Below are positions 1 to 7,795 of a stretch of 15,106 bases of DNA, piece by piece. The stretch is from assembly GCA_030612965.1 (NCBI GenBank), contig JAUWMW010000025.1:1-15106 (forward strand), read 5' to 3'. Source of the stretch: a bacterium (lineage in GTDB: Bacteria; Zixibacteria; MSB-5A5; GN15; FEB-12). Both the position numbers and the translations under genes were made by a program. A model generated the notes under the pieces. The model made no database searches. It saw only the letters and a program-made list of their open reading frames with translations, and was not told where the DNA came from. Numbering within the stretch: position 1 is the stretch's first letter; every line of letters begins with the position of its first letter.

Positions 1-1121
1 GCCAGGCCGATATAGGTCGTTCCTACCGGTTTGTCGTCGGTGCCGCCGGTCGGTCCGGCGATACCGGTGATCGAAAGAGCGTAGTTGCTTTTCAACAGTT
101 TGCGGCAACCGACGGCCATCGCTATCGCACACGGTTCGGAGACGGCGCCGTGTTCTTCAAGGATCGCTGTGTCTACTCCGAGTTGCTCAGTTTTCACATC
201 GTTGGCATAAGCGATGACACCACCGAGGAAGTAGTTCGACGAACCGCTCACCGACGTGATCAGCATACCGAGCTCTCCGCCGGTACAGGATTCCGCGACG
301 ACCAGCGTCTTGTCGTTGTCGGCCAGCAGTTGTCCGACCACCGCTTCCAAGCTGTCGTCATCGCGGCCATAGATGTAGCGGCCGCAGGTATCTTCCAGAT
401 GCCGAACCAGTCGCAGTGCCTTGTCCCCGGCCGCCTCTGCGTTCTCGGCGGTGGCCATGATGCGCAGATCAACACCACTATACGATGGCAGGTAAGCCAG
501 TTTGACGCCGGGTTCGAGCTTGAGATCATGACTGATCTTATCGGCCAGTTTAGACTCATAGATACCGGTCGTACGCAGCTTCACGATCCGAGTCGCCTGC
601 GCGGTCTGAATCCCTCGAAGGTACGGCATCACTTCATCGACCATGATCTGATCCGCCTCAAACGGCACCCCCGGCAGGGAGATGAAGATGCGCCCTTCCT
701 CGGCGATGCACAGCCCTACCGCGGAACCATGCTTGTTGGGAAACAAGGTAGCTCCCTGGGGTAACAACGCCTGGTTCTGATTGATGGCCGGCATCTCGAC
801 GCCGCGTTTGGCAAAGCGCGCTCGGATGTCGTCAAGGATTTCCTGATGGAAGATGAGATTACGCTTGAACAAGCGGACGATCGCCTTCTTGGTGATGTCG
901 TCATGGGTCGGCCCCAGACCGCCGGTCGTTATCACCAGGCGCGCCCGTTTGAGCGCCAGCCGGAAGGCCTCCTCCATAGACTCCAGCGAGTCACCGACCG
1001 ACGTCTGGTAACGCACGCTGAACCCGAGATCGGTCACGTAACGAGCGATCAGGGCGGCGTTGGTATTGACCGTGTGACCGGTAATCAACTCGTCGCCGAT
1101 GGTGATTATTTCGGTGTCCAT
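1..1121 (-). CDS. cinA: CinA-family nicotinamide-nucleotide amidase (3' end outside window)
   Basis: Reading leftward from the ATG at 1121 gives 373 codons with no stop before the window edge. The N-terminal part (residues 1-170) is a molybdopterin-binding-like (MoCF/COG1058) domain with GDELITG at 9-15, TTGGLGPTHDD at 65-75 and LPGVPFE at 149-155. The C-terminal part (about 255 onward) is the PncC-type amidase domain, with VAESCTGG at 275-282 holding the family's catalytic serine and TGIAGPTGGT at 352-361. CinA proteins are usually a little over 400 residues, so only about 40 should be missing. By family knowledge it deamidates NMN to nicotinate mononucleotide and may have pyrophosphatase activity. 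An AAAGGCG stretch about 9 nt upstream can serve as ribosome binding site. It starts 25 nt after the pgpA stop, so it is the last visible gene of the pgsA-pgpA-cinA run. Confidence 0.95.
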   Translation of the reverse strand, partial: MDTEIITIGDELITGHTVNTNAALIARYVTDLGFSVRYQTSVGDSLESMEEAFRLALKRARLVITTGGLGPTHDDITKKAIVRLFKRNLIFHQEILDDIRARFAKRGVEMPAINQNQALLPQGATLFPNKHGSAVGLCIAEEGRIFISLPGVPFEADQIMVDEVMPYLRGIQTAQATRIVKLRTTGIYESKLADKISHDLKLEPGVKLAYLPSYSGVDLRIMATAENAEAAGDKALRLVRHLEDTCGRYIYGRDDDSLEAVVGQLLADNDKTLVVAESCTGGELGMLITSVSGSSNYFLGGVIAYANDVKTEQLGVDTAILEEHGAVSEPCAIAMAVGCRKLLKSNYALSITGIAGPTGGTDDKPVGTTYIGL

Positions 1122-1146
1122 GATGCGATATCGCCTTTGAGCGGAC

Positions 1147-1617
1147 TCACCCTTGTCCTGACAGGTACTTCTCCAATCCGTAAATGATCAAACGAGTGGC
1201 GATGTTCGCCTGCACGCCGGCGACAATGTCGTCCACTGTTATCCCCCAACCACCAGGTAGCTTTTCCGACTGCGCCGCCGGCGGGATTTTGACGACATCG
1301 AAACCCCGAAATGCGAAAAAAGCTATCGCATAATTGGTCAGCGAATACGGCACGAACAATAACGTCACGAACATCCCGGCCCACTCGTCGATTACGATCT
1401 TGCGTGCATCGTGGCCGAACATCTTCTCCGCGCCACCGGCACTCCATACCGATACCACGAAACAAACAACGACGGCCGGCAGCAACACCCACTGGTTGCC
1501 AGCGATGAGGAAGTATGCTATGAGCCAGGCCGGGATCGTTCCCCAGGTGCCGGGGTACGGCCAGCCATAACCGGAGTACAAACCAGTGGCGATCAGCCTG
1601 ACGAGGGAGTCTTTCAT
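1147..1617 (-). CDS. pgpA: Phosphatidylglycerophosphatase A
   Basis: This 156-residue integral membrane protein has all the PgpA hallmarks: TGLYSGYGWPYPGTWGT at 11-27, DEWAG at 77-81, FRGFDVVKIPP at 103-113 and GGWGITVDDIVAG at 122-134. The acidic and lysine residues of the last three motifs are the conserved ones of the family. Hydrophobic stretches near 30-60, 80-102 and 133-147 fit a small multi-pass membrane enzyme. It removes the phosphate from phosphatidylglycerophosphate to give phosphatidylglycerol on the cytoplasmic side of the inner membrane, which is the step after PgsA. The gene starts 7 nt after the pgsA stop, so both steps of phosphatidylglycerol synthesis are in one operon. No strong Shine-Dalgarno sequence is visible (only TAAG), so translation may be coupled to pgsA. 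Length is normal for the family. Confidence 0.95.
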   Translation of the reverse strand: MKDSLVRLIATGLYSGYGWPYPGTWGTIPAWLIAYFLIAGNQWVLLPAVVVCFVVSVWSAGGAEKMFGHDARKIVIDEWAGMFVTLLFVPYSLTNYAIAFFAFRGFDVVKIPPAAQSEKLPGGWGITVDDIVAGVQANIATRLIIYGLEKYLSGQG

Positions 1618-1624
1618 GACGGTC

Positions 1625-2212
1625 TTACTTTAGCACCGATTTGATCATAAAGAAATATTTAACAACATAGTCGATTCCGGTCCACACTGTTATCACCGCT
1701 GCCCCCCAGAGCAACAGGTTGAAGTAGAAGTAGTGGTCAAACTGAAAGAGTTGCAGAGCGGGGCTGTTGAAATGTTCCAGTGAAGTTATCAGGCTGACGT
1801 ATCCGATTACCCCTCCGACCACTGTGAGCTGCAGGAAGGTCTTGACCTTGGCCCACCAGGTGGGCGGGATGACCACACCGCGATATGCGGCCAGAAGTCG
1901 CAGGCCGGTGATGGCGAACTCGCGCCCGATGATCAGCATCACCGGCAGCGGCGAGACGTATTTCAGGGCGATGAACGATACCAACGCGCACGACACCAGA
2001 ATCTTGTCGGCCAGCGGATCCATGAATTTGCCAAAGCCCGTGATGATGCCGTACTTGCGCGCGTAATGCCCATCGGCCAGATCGGTGAGAGCCGCGATCA
2101 CGAACAAGACCAGACCGGCCAGCCGCATGTAGAAACTATCAAACAGAAAGAAGTACATGAACACTGGTGCAATAATTATCCGCAACAGAGTGAGCTTGTT
2201 CGGTGTATTCAT
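1625..2212 (-). CDS. pgsA: CDP-diacylglycerol-glycerol-3-phosphate 3-phosphatidyltransferase
   Basis: The protein carries an exact CDP-alcohol phosphotransferase signature, D-x2-D-G-x2-A-R-x8-G-x3-D-x3-D, running from D44 to D69 when counted from the chosen start. Several hydrophobic helices surround it. It makes phosphatidylglycerophosphate from CDP-diacylglycerol and glycerol-3-phosphate at the inner membrane and feeds PgpA, the next gene. I chose the ATG at 2212, which gives 195 residues beginning MNTPNKLTLLR, because PgsA proteins typically begin with a short M-N-x-P-N-x-L-T-x-x-R sequence. An in-frame ATG at 2236 would add eight residues (MSGIDYQP), but it lies inside the predicted promoter. 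Neither start has a clear Shine-Dalgarno sequence. The promoter predicted at 2221-2249 would start transcription almost at the ATG, so the mRNA is probably leaderless. Confidence 0.93.
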   Translation of the reverse strand: MNTPNKLTLLRIIIAPVFMYFFLFDSFYMRLAGLVLFVIAALTDLADGHYARKYGIITGFGKFMDPLADKILVSCALVSFIALKYVSPLPVMLIIGREFAITGLRLLAAYRGVVIPPTWWAKVKTFLQLTVVGGVIGYVSLITSLEHFNSPALQLFQFDHYFYFNLLLWGAAVITVWTGIDYVVKYFFMIKSVLK

Positions 2213-2220
2213 GGGTTGGT

Positions 2221-2249
2221 AATCTATGCCAGACATCAGGGAGTGTCAA
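2221..2249 (-). promoter_or_regulatory. Sigma70-like promoter for the pgsA-pgpA-cinA operon
   Basis: On the minus strand a perfect TTGACA (2249-2244) is followed after exactly 17 bp by TAGATT (2226-2221), which matches four of six bases of TATAAT. The -10 ends only 8 nt before the pgsA ATG at 2212, so the expected start point falls at or next to the start codon. This is a consensus match by eye; no start-site data are available. Confidence 0.55.
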
Positions 2250-2270
2250 CCGGAAACGGGCATTCCGGTT
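2248..2270. repeat. 8-bp perfect inverted repeat at the pgsA promoter
   Basis: AACCGGAA (2248-2255) and TTCCGGTT (2263-2270) are exact reverse complements separated by 7 nt. The left arm overlaps the outer end of the pgsA -35 hexamer. It could be an operator for a dimeric regulator, or part of a hairpin ending transcription from the upstream hydrolase gene. No T-run follows on either strand, so an intrinsic terminator is unlikely. The rest of the 228-nt gap (2237-2464) shows only short weak inverted repeats, at 2392-2417 and 2440-2457. Confidence 0.4.
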
Positions 2271-2464
2271 TCCCAATAGAAACTGCTTGAAGCTTACAGC
2301 TAATGACCCGTATTAGTCGGAAGACGGCAAAGATCAGATGGAGTAGATCGCCGAGGCAAAGCTGAAGCGGCTAAGGGGAGAGTGATAAATAGCGGAGTCT
2401 TATGAGACGAGTTCCGCGACTGGATGATTGAGAATTCGGCCGCGTTAACCATCGCGGAGAGACG

Positions 2465-4177
2465 TTACCGGGCTCTGCTGCCCCTTACGGACGCATTCCC
2501 CATGCGAAGGACACAGCCGGTCACATGGCCACTGTCATTTCTTTCAAAGGTGATATGGAAATCCACCTCACGGTGGAAGAACTCTGATTCACTGTGGGGA
2601 TACATGTGCTCAACCACTTCGGGCTCCATTGACACCAGCAGATGGTTGCCAAGGCGCGTTACCATCAACTCAAACCCGACCTCAACAGATTGAATCGTAG
2701 TCTCGAACTGGTAGCTTCCAACGAGTTCATCCAGAATCCGTGGGTCCACCGGAACAGCCTTCTGCGGCAGAGCGAATGCAGGGCAGTCGGCCTCGCTAAG
2801 TTTCTCGGCTCTGAAAAAATCGCCGTCAGAATAAAGTATGTGGGCGATTACGTCACCCGTACCGCCGCGAAGGAAGCTGATCGTCATGGTGTTGTCCCAG
2901 GTGAAAAAGAAGCGGTCGGTGGTTTCCGGCACTAACAGTTCCATGGGACCATCGCCGGTCTGTAGATAAAGTTCGTTCTGACGCACCGTAATCCATCTCA
3001 GCAAGTCGTCCGACACTTGGTAGACGCCTTCATAATCGTTCAGGAGGTTTGGGTCTAGCTTACCGGGAGACTTGATGATTGGCTGATCGTACGGTTGCCC
3101 GAGACAGATAGCAGCCAAACCACGGGCGATCTTCCTGGCCGGGGTATCATCTTCGTTCGCGAATACCACAACCAAGAGTCTGGCATCGACCCACCGCTCC
3201 ACTACGCAATTGAACCCGTCGAGAAAACCGCCGTGTGAAGTGCGCCGCCGCCCGAACAGTGTGTCGATGATCCAGCCATAACCATAGTCCTTTTGATAAG
3301 GTGTGAGCATGGCGTCGACGGATTCAGTGCTTAGAATCCTTTCCTCGTATAGAGCCTGGTCCCATTGAACCATATCCTCGACTGTGGAAAATAGAGCACC
3401 GGCGCTGTGCAAAATGCTCAACCGCGTGCGGACAGCATCAACCACTTCGCGATCACGGTCAAGCGTGTATCCGTCAGCTCGCTGCGGGTGCGCCGCTTCG
3501 CGCCGTCCATAGCCGGTGTCCAGCATCCCCAACGGTTTGAGTATTTCATGATGCAGGAAGGCTTCGTACGACTGACCGGACACTGCTTCGATAATCGCGC
3601 CGAGTATGACGTACCCGGAGTTGCTGTACTCGAACCCTTCACCCGGTTGAAAAAGCAGCGGCCAGTCCTGGAAAAACTCGATCAAGTCGGCCGTCGCCAC
3701 CGGGCGATCTCGCAGAAGGACGATTTCAGGATGGTCGGTGTAGTTCGGAATCCCGGAGGTGTGTGTCAGCAGGTGGTGAATGGTGATGCGGTCGCCTGGA
3801 TCGGCGGGATAATTCGGCAGGTGAAGCGTGATCGGATCGCTGACGTTTAGGAGCCCTTTCTCTTGAAGCTTCAATACCGCCGCCGCTGTGAACTGCTTAG
3901 TAATAGAGCCTATGTAGAACTTGGTATTTGGTGTGTTGGGATCCTCGAAGATACGGTTGGCGTAACCATAGCCTTTATTCAGGATCACCTGCCCATCCCA
4001 GGCCACCAATACTGAACCACTGAACCGCCAAGCTTCTTGTGCTTTCGTCATGTAGCGATCAAGTTTCTCCTGAAGTGGTTTGCATCCGGTAAGACAGCAA
4101 CCGGCTAAAACTGAGATAAGTAGCACCCCCCGTGTGACGTAGCGCCGGTAAGATGATTTGTATGGTTGGTTGCTCAT
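2465..4177 (-). CDS. Lipoprotein serine hydrolase of the beta-lactamase/esterase superfamily (PF00144-like)
   Basis: The 570-residue protein begins with a basic stretch and a hydrophobic segment (15-31) ending in the lipobox LTGC at 29-32 (LAGC at 24-27 is a weaker alternative), so it is probably lipid-anchored. Residues 45-365 form a class C beta-lactamase/penicillin-binding-like fold. The catalytic SxxK is SITK at 91-94, the second motif is YSN at 184-186, and the third is HGG at 315-317; LLTHTSGIPNY at 136-146 is also typical of the family. Two Y-x-G-x-Y-like segments follow, near 381-450 and 484-558. They look like two copies of the small beta-rich C-terminal domain (DUF3471-like) found in many family members. 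Family activities range from D-aminopeptidase and esterase to beta-lactamase, and the substrate cannot be told from sequence. It is transcribed divergently from the TonB receptor and is separated from pgsA by 252 nt containing pgsA's own promoter. Confidence 0.88.
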   Translation of the reverse strand: MSNQPYKSSYRRYVTRGVLLISVLAGCCLTGCKPLQEKLDRYMTKAQEAWRFSGSVLVAWDGQVILNKGYGYANRIFEDPNTPNTKFYIGSITKQFTAAAVLKLQEKGLLNVSDPITLHLPNYPADPGDRITIHHLLTHTSGIPNYTDHPEIVLLRDRPVATADLIEFFQDWPLLFQPGEGFEYSNSGYVILGAIIEAVSGQSYEAFLHHEILKPLGMLDTGYGRREAAHPQRADGYTLDRDREVVDAVRTRLSILHSAGALFSTVEDMVQWDQALYEERILSTESVDAMLTPYQKDYGYGWIIDTLFGRRRTSHGGFLDGFNCVVERWVDARLLVVVFANEDDTPARKIARGLAAICLGQPYDQPIIKSPGKLDPNLLNDYEGVYQVSDDLLRWITVRQNELYLQTGDGPMELLVPETTDRFFFTWDNTMTISFLRGGTGDVIAHILYSDGDFFRAEKLSEADCPAFALPQKAVPVDPRILDELVGSYQFETTIQSVEVGFELMVTRLGNHLLVSMEPEVVEHMYPHSESEFFHREVDFHITFERNDSGHVTGCVLRMGNASVRGSRAR

Positions 4178-4329
4178 GCTGAGTTTACCTGTCGTGCCTT
4201 CTCACCCCGGCAATATCGGTCAAGAGCTTTTCAAGATCAAGATAGTAGCTAAATCACAGACAATATCTTTGGCCGGGTATTCAATGAGGCAAGCCAGAAT
4301 CCCACATTAAACGGAATCCTATAATTCCG

Positions 4330-4350
4330 CTAACACTCAGCTAACAATGC
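4330..4350 (+). promoter_or_regulatory. Pho-box-like 11-bp direct repeat upstream of the TonB receptor
   Basis: CTAACAC (4330-4336) is repeated as CTAACAA (4341-4347), with starts exactly 11 bp apart. One helical turn between tandem half-sites is the pattern bound by PhoB/PhoP-family regulators, and TTAACA-type cores are known for PhoP of Gram-positives and for cyanobacterial Pho boxes. A similar three-unit array precedes the PhoB-like gene at 11122-11154. The 288-nt gap 4178-4465 also holds an 18-bp palindrome (CGGAAT-N6-ATTCCG, 4312-4329) containing a TATAAT at 4320-4325. No convincing -35 was found for either divergent gene. Confidence 0.45.
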
Positions 4351-4465
4351 GAACTGTTATTCGGGCTAACTGATGTGACGGAAACTTCGGTTCCCTCGCA
4401 TCGGTGGGAAAGAGAGAATGGGAATTGGTGAAACAAACAAGAGTACGGTCAAGGAGGAGTAATCC

Positions 4466-7400
4466 ATGACACTAACCAACATGACCAGCACAGCAAGGAT
4501 GCAGAAGATCGCTTCGGCTTTGACGCCGTGGCTTATCCTGGTCATCATCCTGGCCCTCACCGGCTGTCTGACCACATCGGTCAGCGCAGCCGATGGCGCT
4601 ACCGGCAAGATCACCGGAAAGGTGGTCGACAAGGAGACGGGCGAGGCGCTGATCGGCATCACGCTTATGCTCAAAGGAACACAGATAGGCACCCGAACCG
4701 ACCTGGACGGCAATTTCACGATCAAGAAGATCCCACCGGGTATCTATGACATCGTTATTTCGTGTGTCGGTTACACTCGAACTGAAGTGATGTCGGTGGT
4801 AGTCAGCGACGGAAAAGCTGCGGTGCTGAATGTGGCCATTCAGCCACAGGCCATTGAGTTGCAAGGTATCAAAGTCAGTGCGACAGCGGTGCAGAACACC
4901 GAAGCTACCATGCTCAAGAAGCGCAGCAAGGCTCTGACTATCAGTAATGCCATCAGCGCCGAGGACATATCCCGCTCGGGCAGTGGCGATGCCGCCCAGG
5001 CGATGAGCAAGATCACCGGCGCATCGATTATCGGCGGCAAGTTCGTTTACATTCGCGGCTTGGGTGATCGCTATTCCAATACCAACTTGAACGGCAGTCC
5101 GTTGCCCAGCCCGGACCTTGAGAAGCAGGGTGTGCCGCTGGACATGATCCCGGCCGGTCTGCTGGACAACATTGTTATTGAAAAAACCTTCAGCCCCGAC
5201 AAGCCAGGCAACTTCGCCGGCGGCAGCGCAAATCTGGTTACCAAGGACTATCCTTCGGAACGTACTTTGAACCTGTCGATCGGCACCTCTTACAACACGG
5301 TTGCCACGGGCAACTCCAACTATCTGACGCACGATCGCAGTTCCACCGACTGGCTCGGCTACGACAACGGTCATCGTGATATCCCGGATTACGTCACTGC
5401 CAATTCCGATCTTCAGAGGCAGTCGGGCGACGTACCCGGTTTTCTTGATATCGTTGAAACGGATACCGCACGCATTGAGTTGGCCCACTACATGGACACA
5501 TCCAGTCGTTCTTTCAAGCCTGAGATGATACCGTCGGTTCGCACGGCCCCTCCGGATCAGAGCTATTCACTGTCTTACGGAGATCAACTGTCGATTCTTG
5601 AACGTCCGCTGGGCATTGTGGCCAGCCTGAATTATGGCCACAAGTACCGCATGTATGAAAACGGTTTTGAGGGGCGTTATAAAGCAGCGGGCACACGTCC
5701 CAAGCGGTTGACGGCCTCACACGAGTTGAATGAAGCCAAGTCCACCGAGGAAGTCCTTTGGGGCGGACTGATGGCGATCAACTATAGCTTGGCCGAGCAC
5801 CACAAGCTCAGCGCCAGCCTCATCTACACGCGCAACGGTGAATCCGAATCACGGTTGCTGGAAGGCGTGTCCCCGGAATACTCCGACCCCGATGAGATCT
5901 ACCGGGCCAGGACTTTGAGTTATAAAGAGCGGAAGCTGTACTCCCTGCAGTTCGGTGGTTCCCACGTCGGCCTGCCCTGGCTGGGTACGGATATCCGGAC
6001 CAGTTGGCAGGCTTCAATCTCCCACACCAATCAGAATGTGCCGGACTGGCGCAGTTCCTCCGACGAGATGATACCGCACCTGGTCGAAGACGACGAGACC
6101 GGTGACCTGGTTTGGGATGGTACCTACGACTACGTGATAAACTACAGCCGATACGGCAAGCCGATTCGCGTGTATCGCAATACCGACGAAAGGAACGACG
6201 AATACAAATTGGATTTCACGATTCCCCTCGGTCGGCTCACGCGCTTTAAGACCGGGACGGCCTTTCTCACCAAGGAACGGTCACATCGCGAGCGGAAGTT
6301 TATCTACTTGATCACTGATCGATATAGTTCGTATGGCGGCGATTTGGATGCTTTCTTCTCCGACGTCGGTATTCGCCACGTAAGGGAGTACGAATACAAT
6401 GATACGCTCCATTACCAGTTCGCCTACAGCAACTTCCTGAGGGAAGATGTCGAGTTGCGCAACCAGTACGACGGCACTCAGGATGTTCTGGCCTTTTACG
6501 GTATGGTCGAGTTACCCCTCTTCTCCAAGCTTGCCTTTGTCGGCGGTGTGCGCTACGAGACCACGGATATGGTCTCCGAAAGCCACAACGACACATACGA
6601 TGCCGGCACCATAGACGAGAGGCAATGGCTACCGTCAGTGAACTTCATTTACAGGGCCACTCCGGATGTCAACATCCGCGCTTCTTACGGTCGCACGTTG
6701 GCCCGCCCGACCCTTCGTGAGATGTCACCGCACTATTCCGAGACGTTTGGTCTGGGTCGCAAGACCTCCGGTAACGCCAATCTGGAGCAAACCCTTATCG
6801 ACAATCTGGATCTGCGCTGGGAGTGGTTCATACGCCCCGGCGAAGTGGCGGCCGTGAGCGGTTTCTACAAGAGTCTGAAGGAGCCGATCGAAATGGGGTT
6901 CCATGGAAACAACGGCGCCATTCAATCGCAAAACGCGGACCGTGCGACGCTATATGGCGTGGAGTTTGAGTTGCGCAGTCACCTCGATCGTATCTGGTCC
7001 CGTCTGGTCAACTTCTCATTTGGCGGTAACCTGACACTGGTGCATTCCGAAGTCGCCATTCCGGACGAGGAGATGGCATTACAGCGCTGGTATGACCCCA
7101 ACGCCGCCGACACTCGTCCGTTGTGGGGACAGTCGCCCTATATCGTCAACGCCGACATCGCCTATGAGAATTTCGAGGGAGGTACTTCTGTCTCGTTGTT
7201 CTACAATGTGTTCGGCCCACGCATGGCCTTTAACGCCGACTTCCCAACCGGCGACGTCTACGAACAACCCAGAAACCAGCTCGACCTACTGGTCTCGCAA
7301 CAACTTTTCGGCGGTCCTAAGTTCAAATTCAGCGTGAAGAACATCCTGGGCGAAGATGCTAAGTTCGTTCACGAACGCCTGGGGACACCCGAAGACGATG

Positions 7401-7477
7401 CTGACGGCGATCGCATCTATAAACAGTGCGAACTAGGCATGACCTACTCGGTCGGTGTGAGCTATCAGCTCTGGTAA
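4466..7477 (+). CDS. TonB-dependent outer-membrane receptor with N-terminal carboxypeptidase-regulatory-like domain
   Basis: The 1003-residue protein has a signal peptide (hydrophobic 22-41, likely cut after VSA at 39-41). A CarboxypepD_reg-like beta-sandwich spans about 47-128 (GKITGKVVDKETGEALIG). A plug domain at about 143-265 contains FVYIRGLGDRYSNTNLNG and VIEKTFSPDKPGNFAGG, and a beta-barrel runs from about 268 to the end. It finishes in YSVGVSYQLW, the aromatic C-terminus expected of outer-membrane barrels. GIKVSA at 134-139 could be a degenerate TonB box. Such receptors import a scarce ligand with energy from TonB-ExbBD; the ligand is not identifiable here. The start is well supported by AAGGAGG (4451-4457) 8 nt before the ATG. 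An LTGC at 31-34 mimics a lipobox, but receptors of this class are normally cut by signal peptidase I. The beta-helix gene follows on the same strand after 318 nt, and a Pho-box-like repeat lies upstream. Confidence 0.93.
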   Translation: MTLTNMTSTARMQKIASALTPWLILVIILALTGCLTTSVSAADGATGKITGKVVDKETGEALIGITLMLKGTQIGTRTDLDGNFTIKKIPPGIYDIVISCVGYTRTEVMSVVVSDGKAAVLNVAIQPQAIELQGIKVSATAVQNTEATMLKKRSKALTISNAISAEDISRSGSGDAAQAMSKITGASIIGGKFVYIRGLGDRYSNTNLNGSPLPSPDLEKQGVPLDMIPAGLLDNIVIEKTFSPDKPGNFAGGSANLVTKDYPSERTLNLSIGTSYNTVATGNSNYLTHDRSSTDWLGYDNGHRDIPDYVTANSDLQRQSGDVPGFLDIVETDTARIELAHYMDTSSRSFKPEMIPSVRTAPPDQSYSLSYGDQLSILERPLGIVASLNYGHKYRMYENGFEGRYKAAGTRPKRLTASHELNEAKSTEEVLWGGLMAINYSLAEHHKLSASLIYTRNGESESRLLEGVSPEYSDPDEIYRARTLSYKERKLYSLQFGGSHVGLPWLGTDIRTSWQASISHTNQNVPDWRSSSDEMIPHLVEDDETGDLVWDGTYDYVINYSRYGKPIRVYRNTDERNDEYKLDFTIPLGRLTRFKTGTAFLTKERSHRERKFIYLITDRYSSYGGDLDAFFSDVGIRHVREYEYNDTLHYQFAYSNFLREDVELRNQYDGTQDVLAFYGMVELPLFSKLAFVGGVRYETTDMVSESHNDTYDAGTIDERQWLPSVNFIYRATPDVNIRASYGRTLARPTLREMSPHYSETFGLGRKTSGNANLEQTLIDNLDLRWEWFIRPGEVAAVSGFYKSLKEPIEMGFHGNNGAIQSQNADRATLYGVEFELRSHLDRIWSRLVNFSFGGNLTLVHSEVAIPDEEMALQRWYDPNAADTRPLWGQSPYIVNADIAYENFEGGTSVSLFYNVFGPRMAFNADFPTGDVYEQPRNQLDLLVSQQLFGGPKFKFSVKNILGEDAKFVHERLGTPEDDADGDRIYKQCELGMTYSVGVSYQLW

Positions 7478-7795
7478 GGACGATGACAGAAGCACTGATG
7501 ATCTCTTGCAAGCAGAAAAAAAGCTCACATATGAGCGTGTGTGAACAGGTTTACAATCGCCATGAGAGCCACACATTGGCGCGCGTAAGCTGCAGTACCC
7601 AGAAAGAAGTAATTCCGAAGCAAACACAAGTTACTGAAAGGAGAATTAGTAGGAGCCTAAACACACGTGTAACGTACAGTCGCTCTAAGACTACAACAGC
7701 TTTTTTCTCGAACAATCTGCTTTCCGTGAGATCAACAAATCAAAGTACGCGAGCCGGTGTAATGCCGGCTCGACTGCTTGCAAGGAGGTAATCAA
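7478..7795 (+). other. 318-nt spacer between receptor and beta-helix gene
   Basis: I see no credible gene here; one open frame crosses the whole spacer but lacks a ribosome binding site and recognisable composition. The spacer holds an ACACGTGT palindrome (7663-7670), an AACA/AACG pair 11 bp apart (7660-7663 and 7671-7674) that is a poor Pho-box match, an isolated T-run near 7700, a GCTCA-CATA-TGAGC dyad beside an A-run (near 7515-7536), and a strong hairpin just before the next ribosome binding site. No convincing intrinsic terminator for the receptor gene is visible, so co-transcription is possible. Confidence 0.5.
7750..7772 (+). repeat. 8-bp hairpin immediately upstream of the beta-helix gene's ribosome binding site
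   Basis: CGAGCCGG (7750-7757) and CCGGCTCG (7765-7772) pair perfectly around a 7-nt loop (TGTAATG). The hairpin ends 9 nt before AAGGAGG (7782-7788). It has no T-run after it, so it does not look like a terminator. It may protect the 5' end of the beta-helix message, mark a processing point, or act in translational control. Confidence 0.5.

Noticed and set aside
4556..4567. LTGC lipobox in the TonB receptor signal peptide
   Set aside because: Barrel receptors of this type are usually processed by signal peptidase I, and a good VSA-A site follows seven residues later. The motif is probably coincidental, although a lipidated N-terminal domain cannot be fully excluded.
4472..5488. A 338-codon minus-strand open frame inside the TonB receptor
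   Set aside because: The plus-strand frame encodes unmistakable regulatory-like and plug domains; the antisense frame has no family features.
7515..7536. Hairpin next to an A-run (GCTCA-CATA-TGAGC), reading as a minus-strand terminator
   Set aside because: The stem is only 5 bp and no minus-strand gene ends there.
7426..7791. A 121-codon plus-strand open frame spanning the receptor end and the spacer
   Set aside because: It overlaps the receptor's coding end, lacks a ribosome binding site, and its composition (many Thr, Ser, Arg) looks like translated non-coding DNA.
7778..7795. TTG at 7778 as start of the beta-helix protein
   Set aside because: The six extra codons overlap the perfect AAGGAGG, which is correctly placed for the GTG at 7796, and they would put polar residues before a normal signal peptide.
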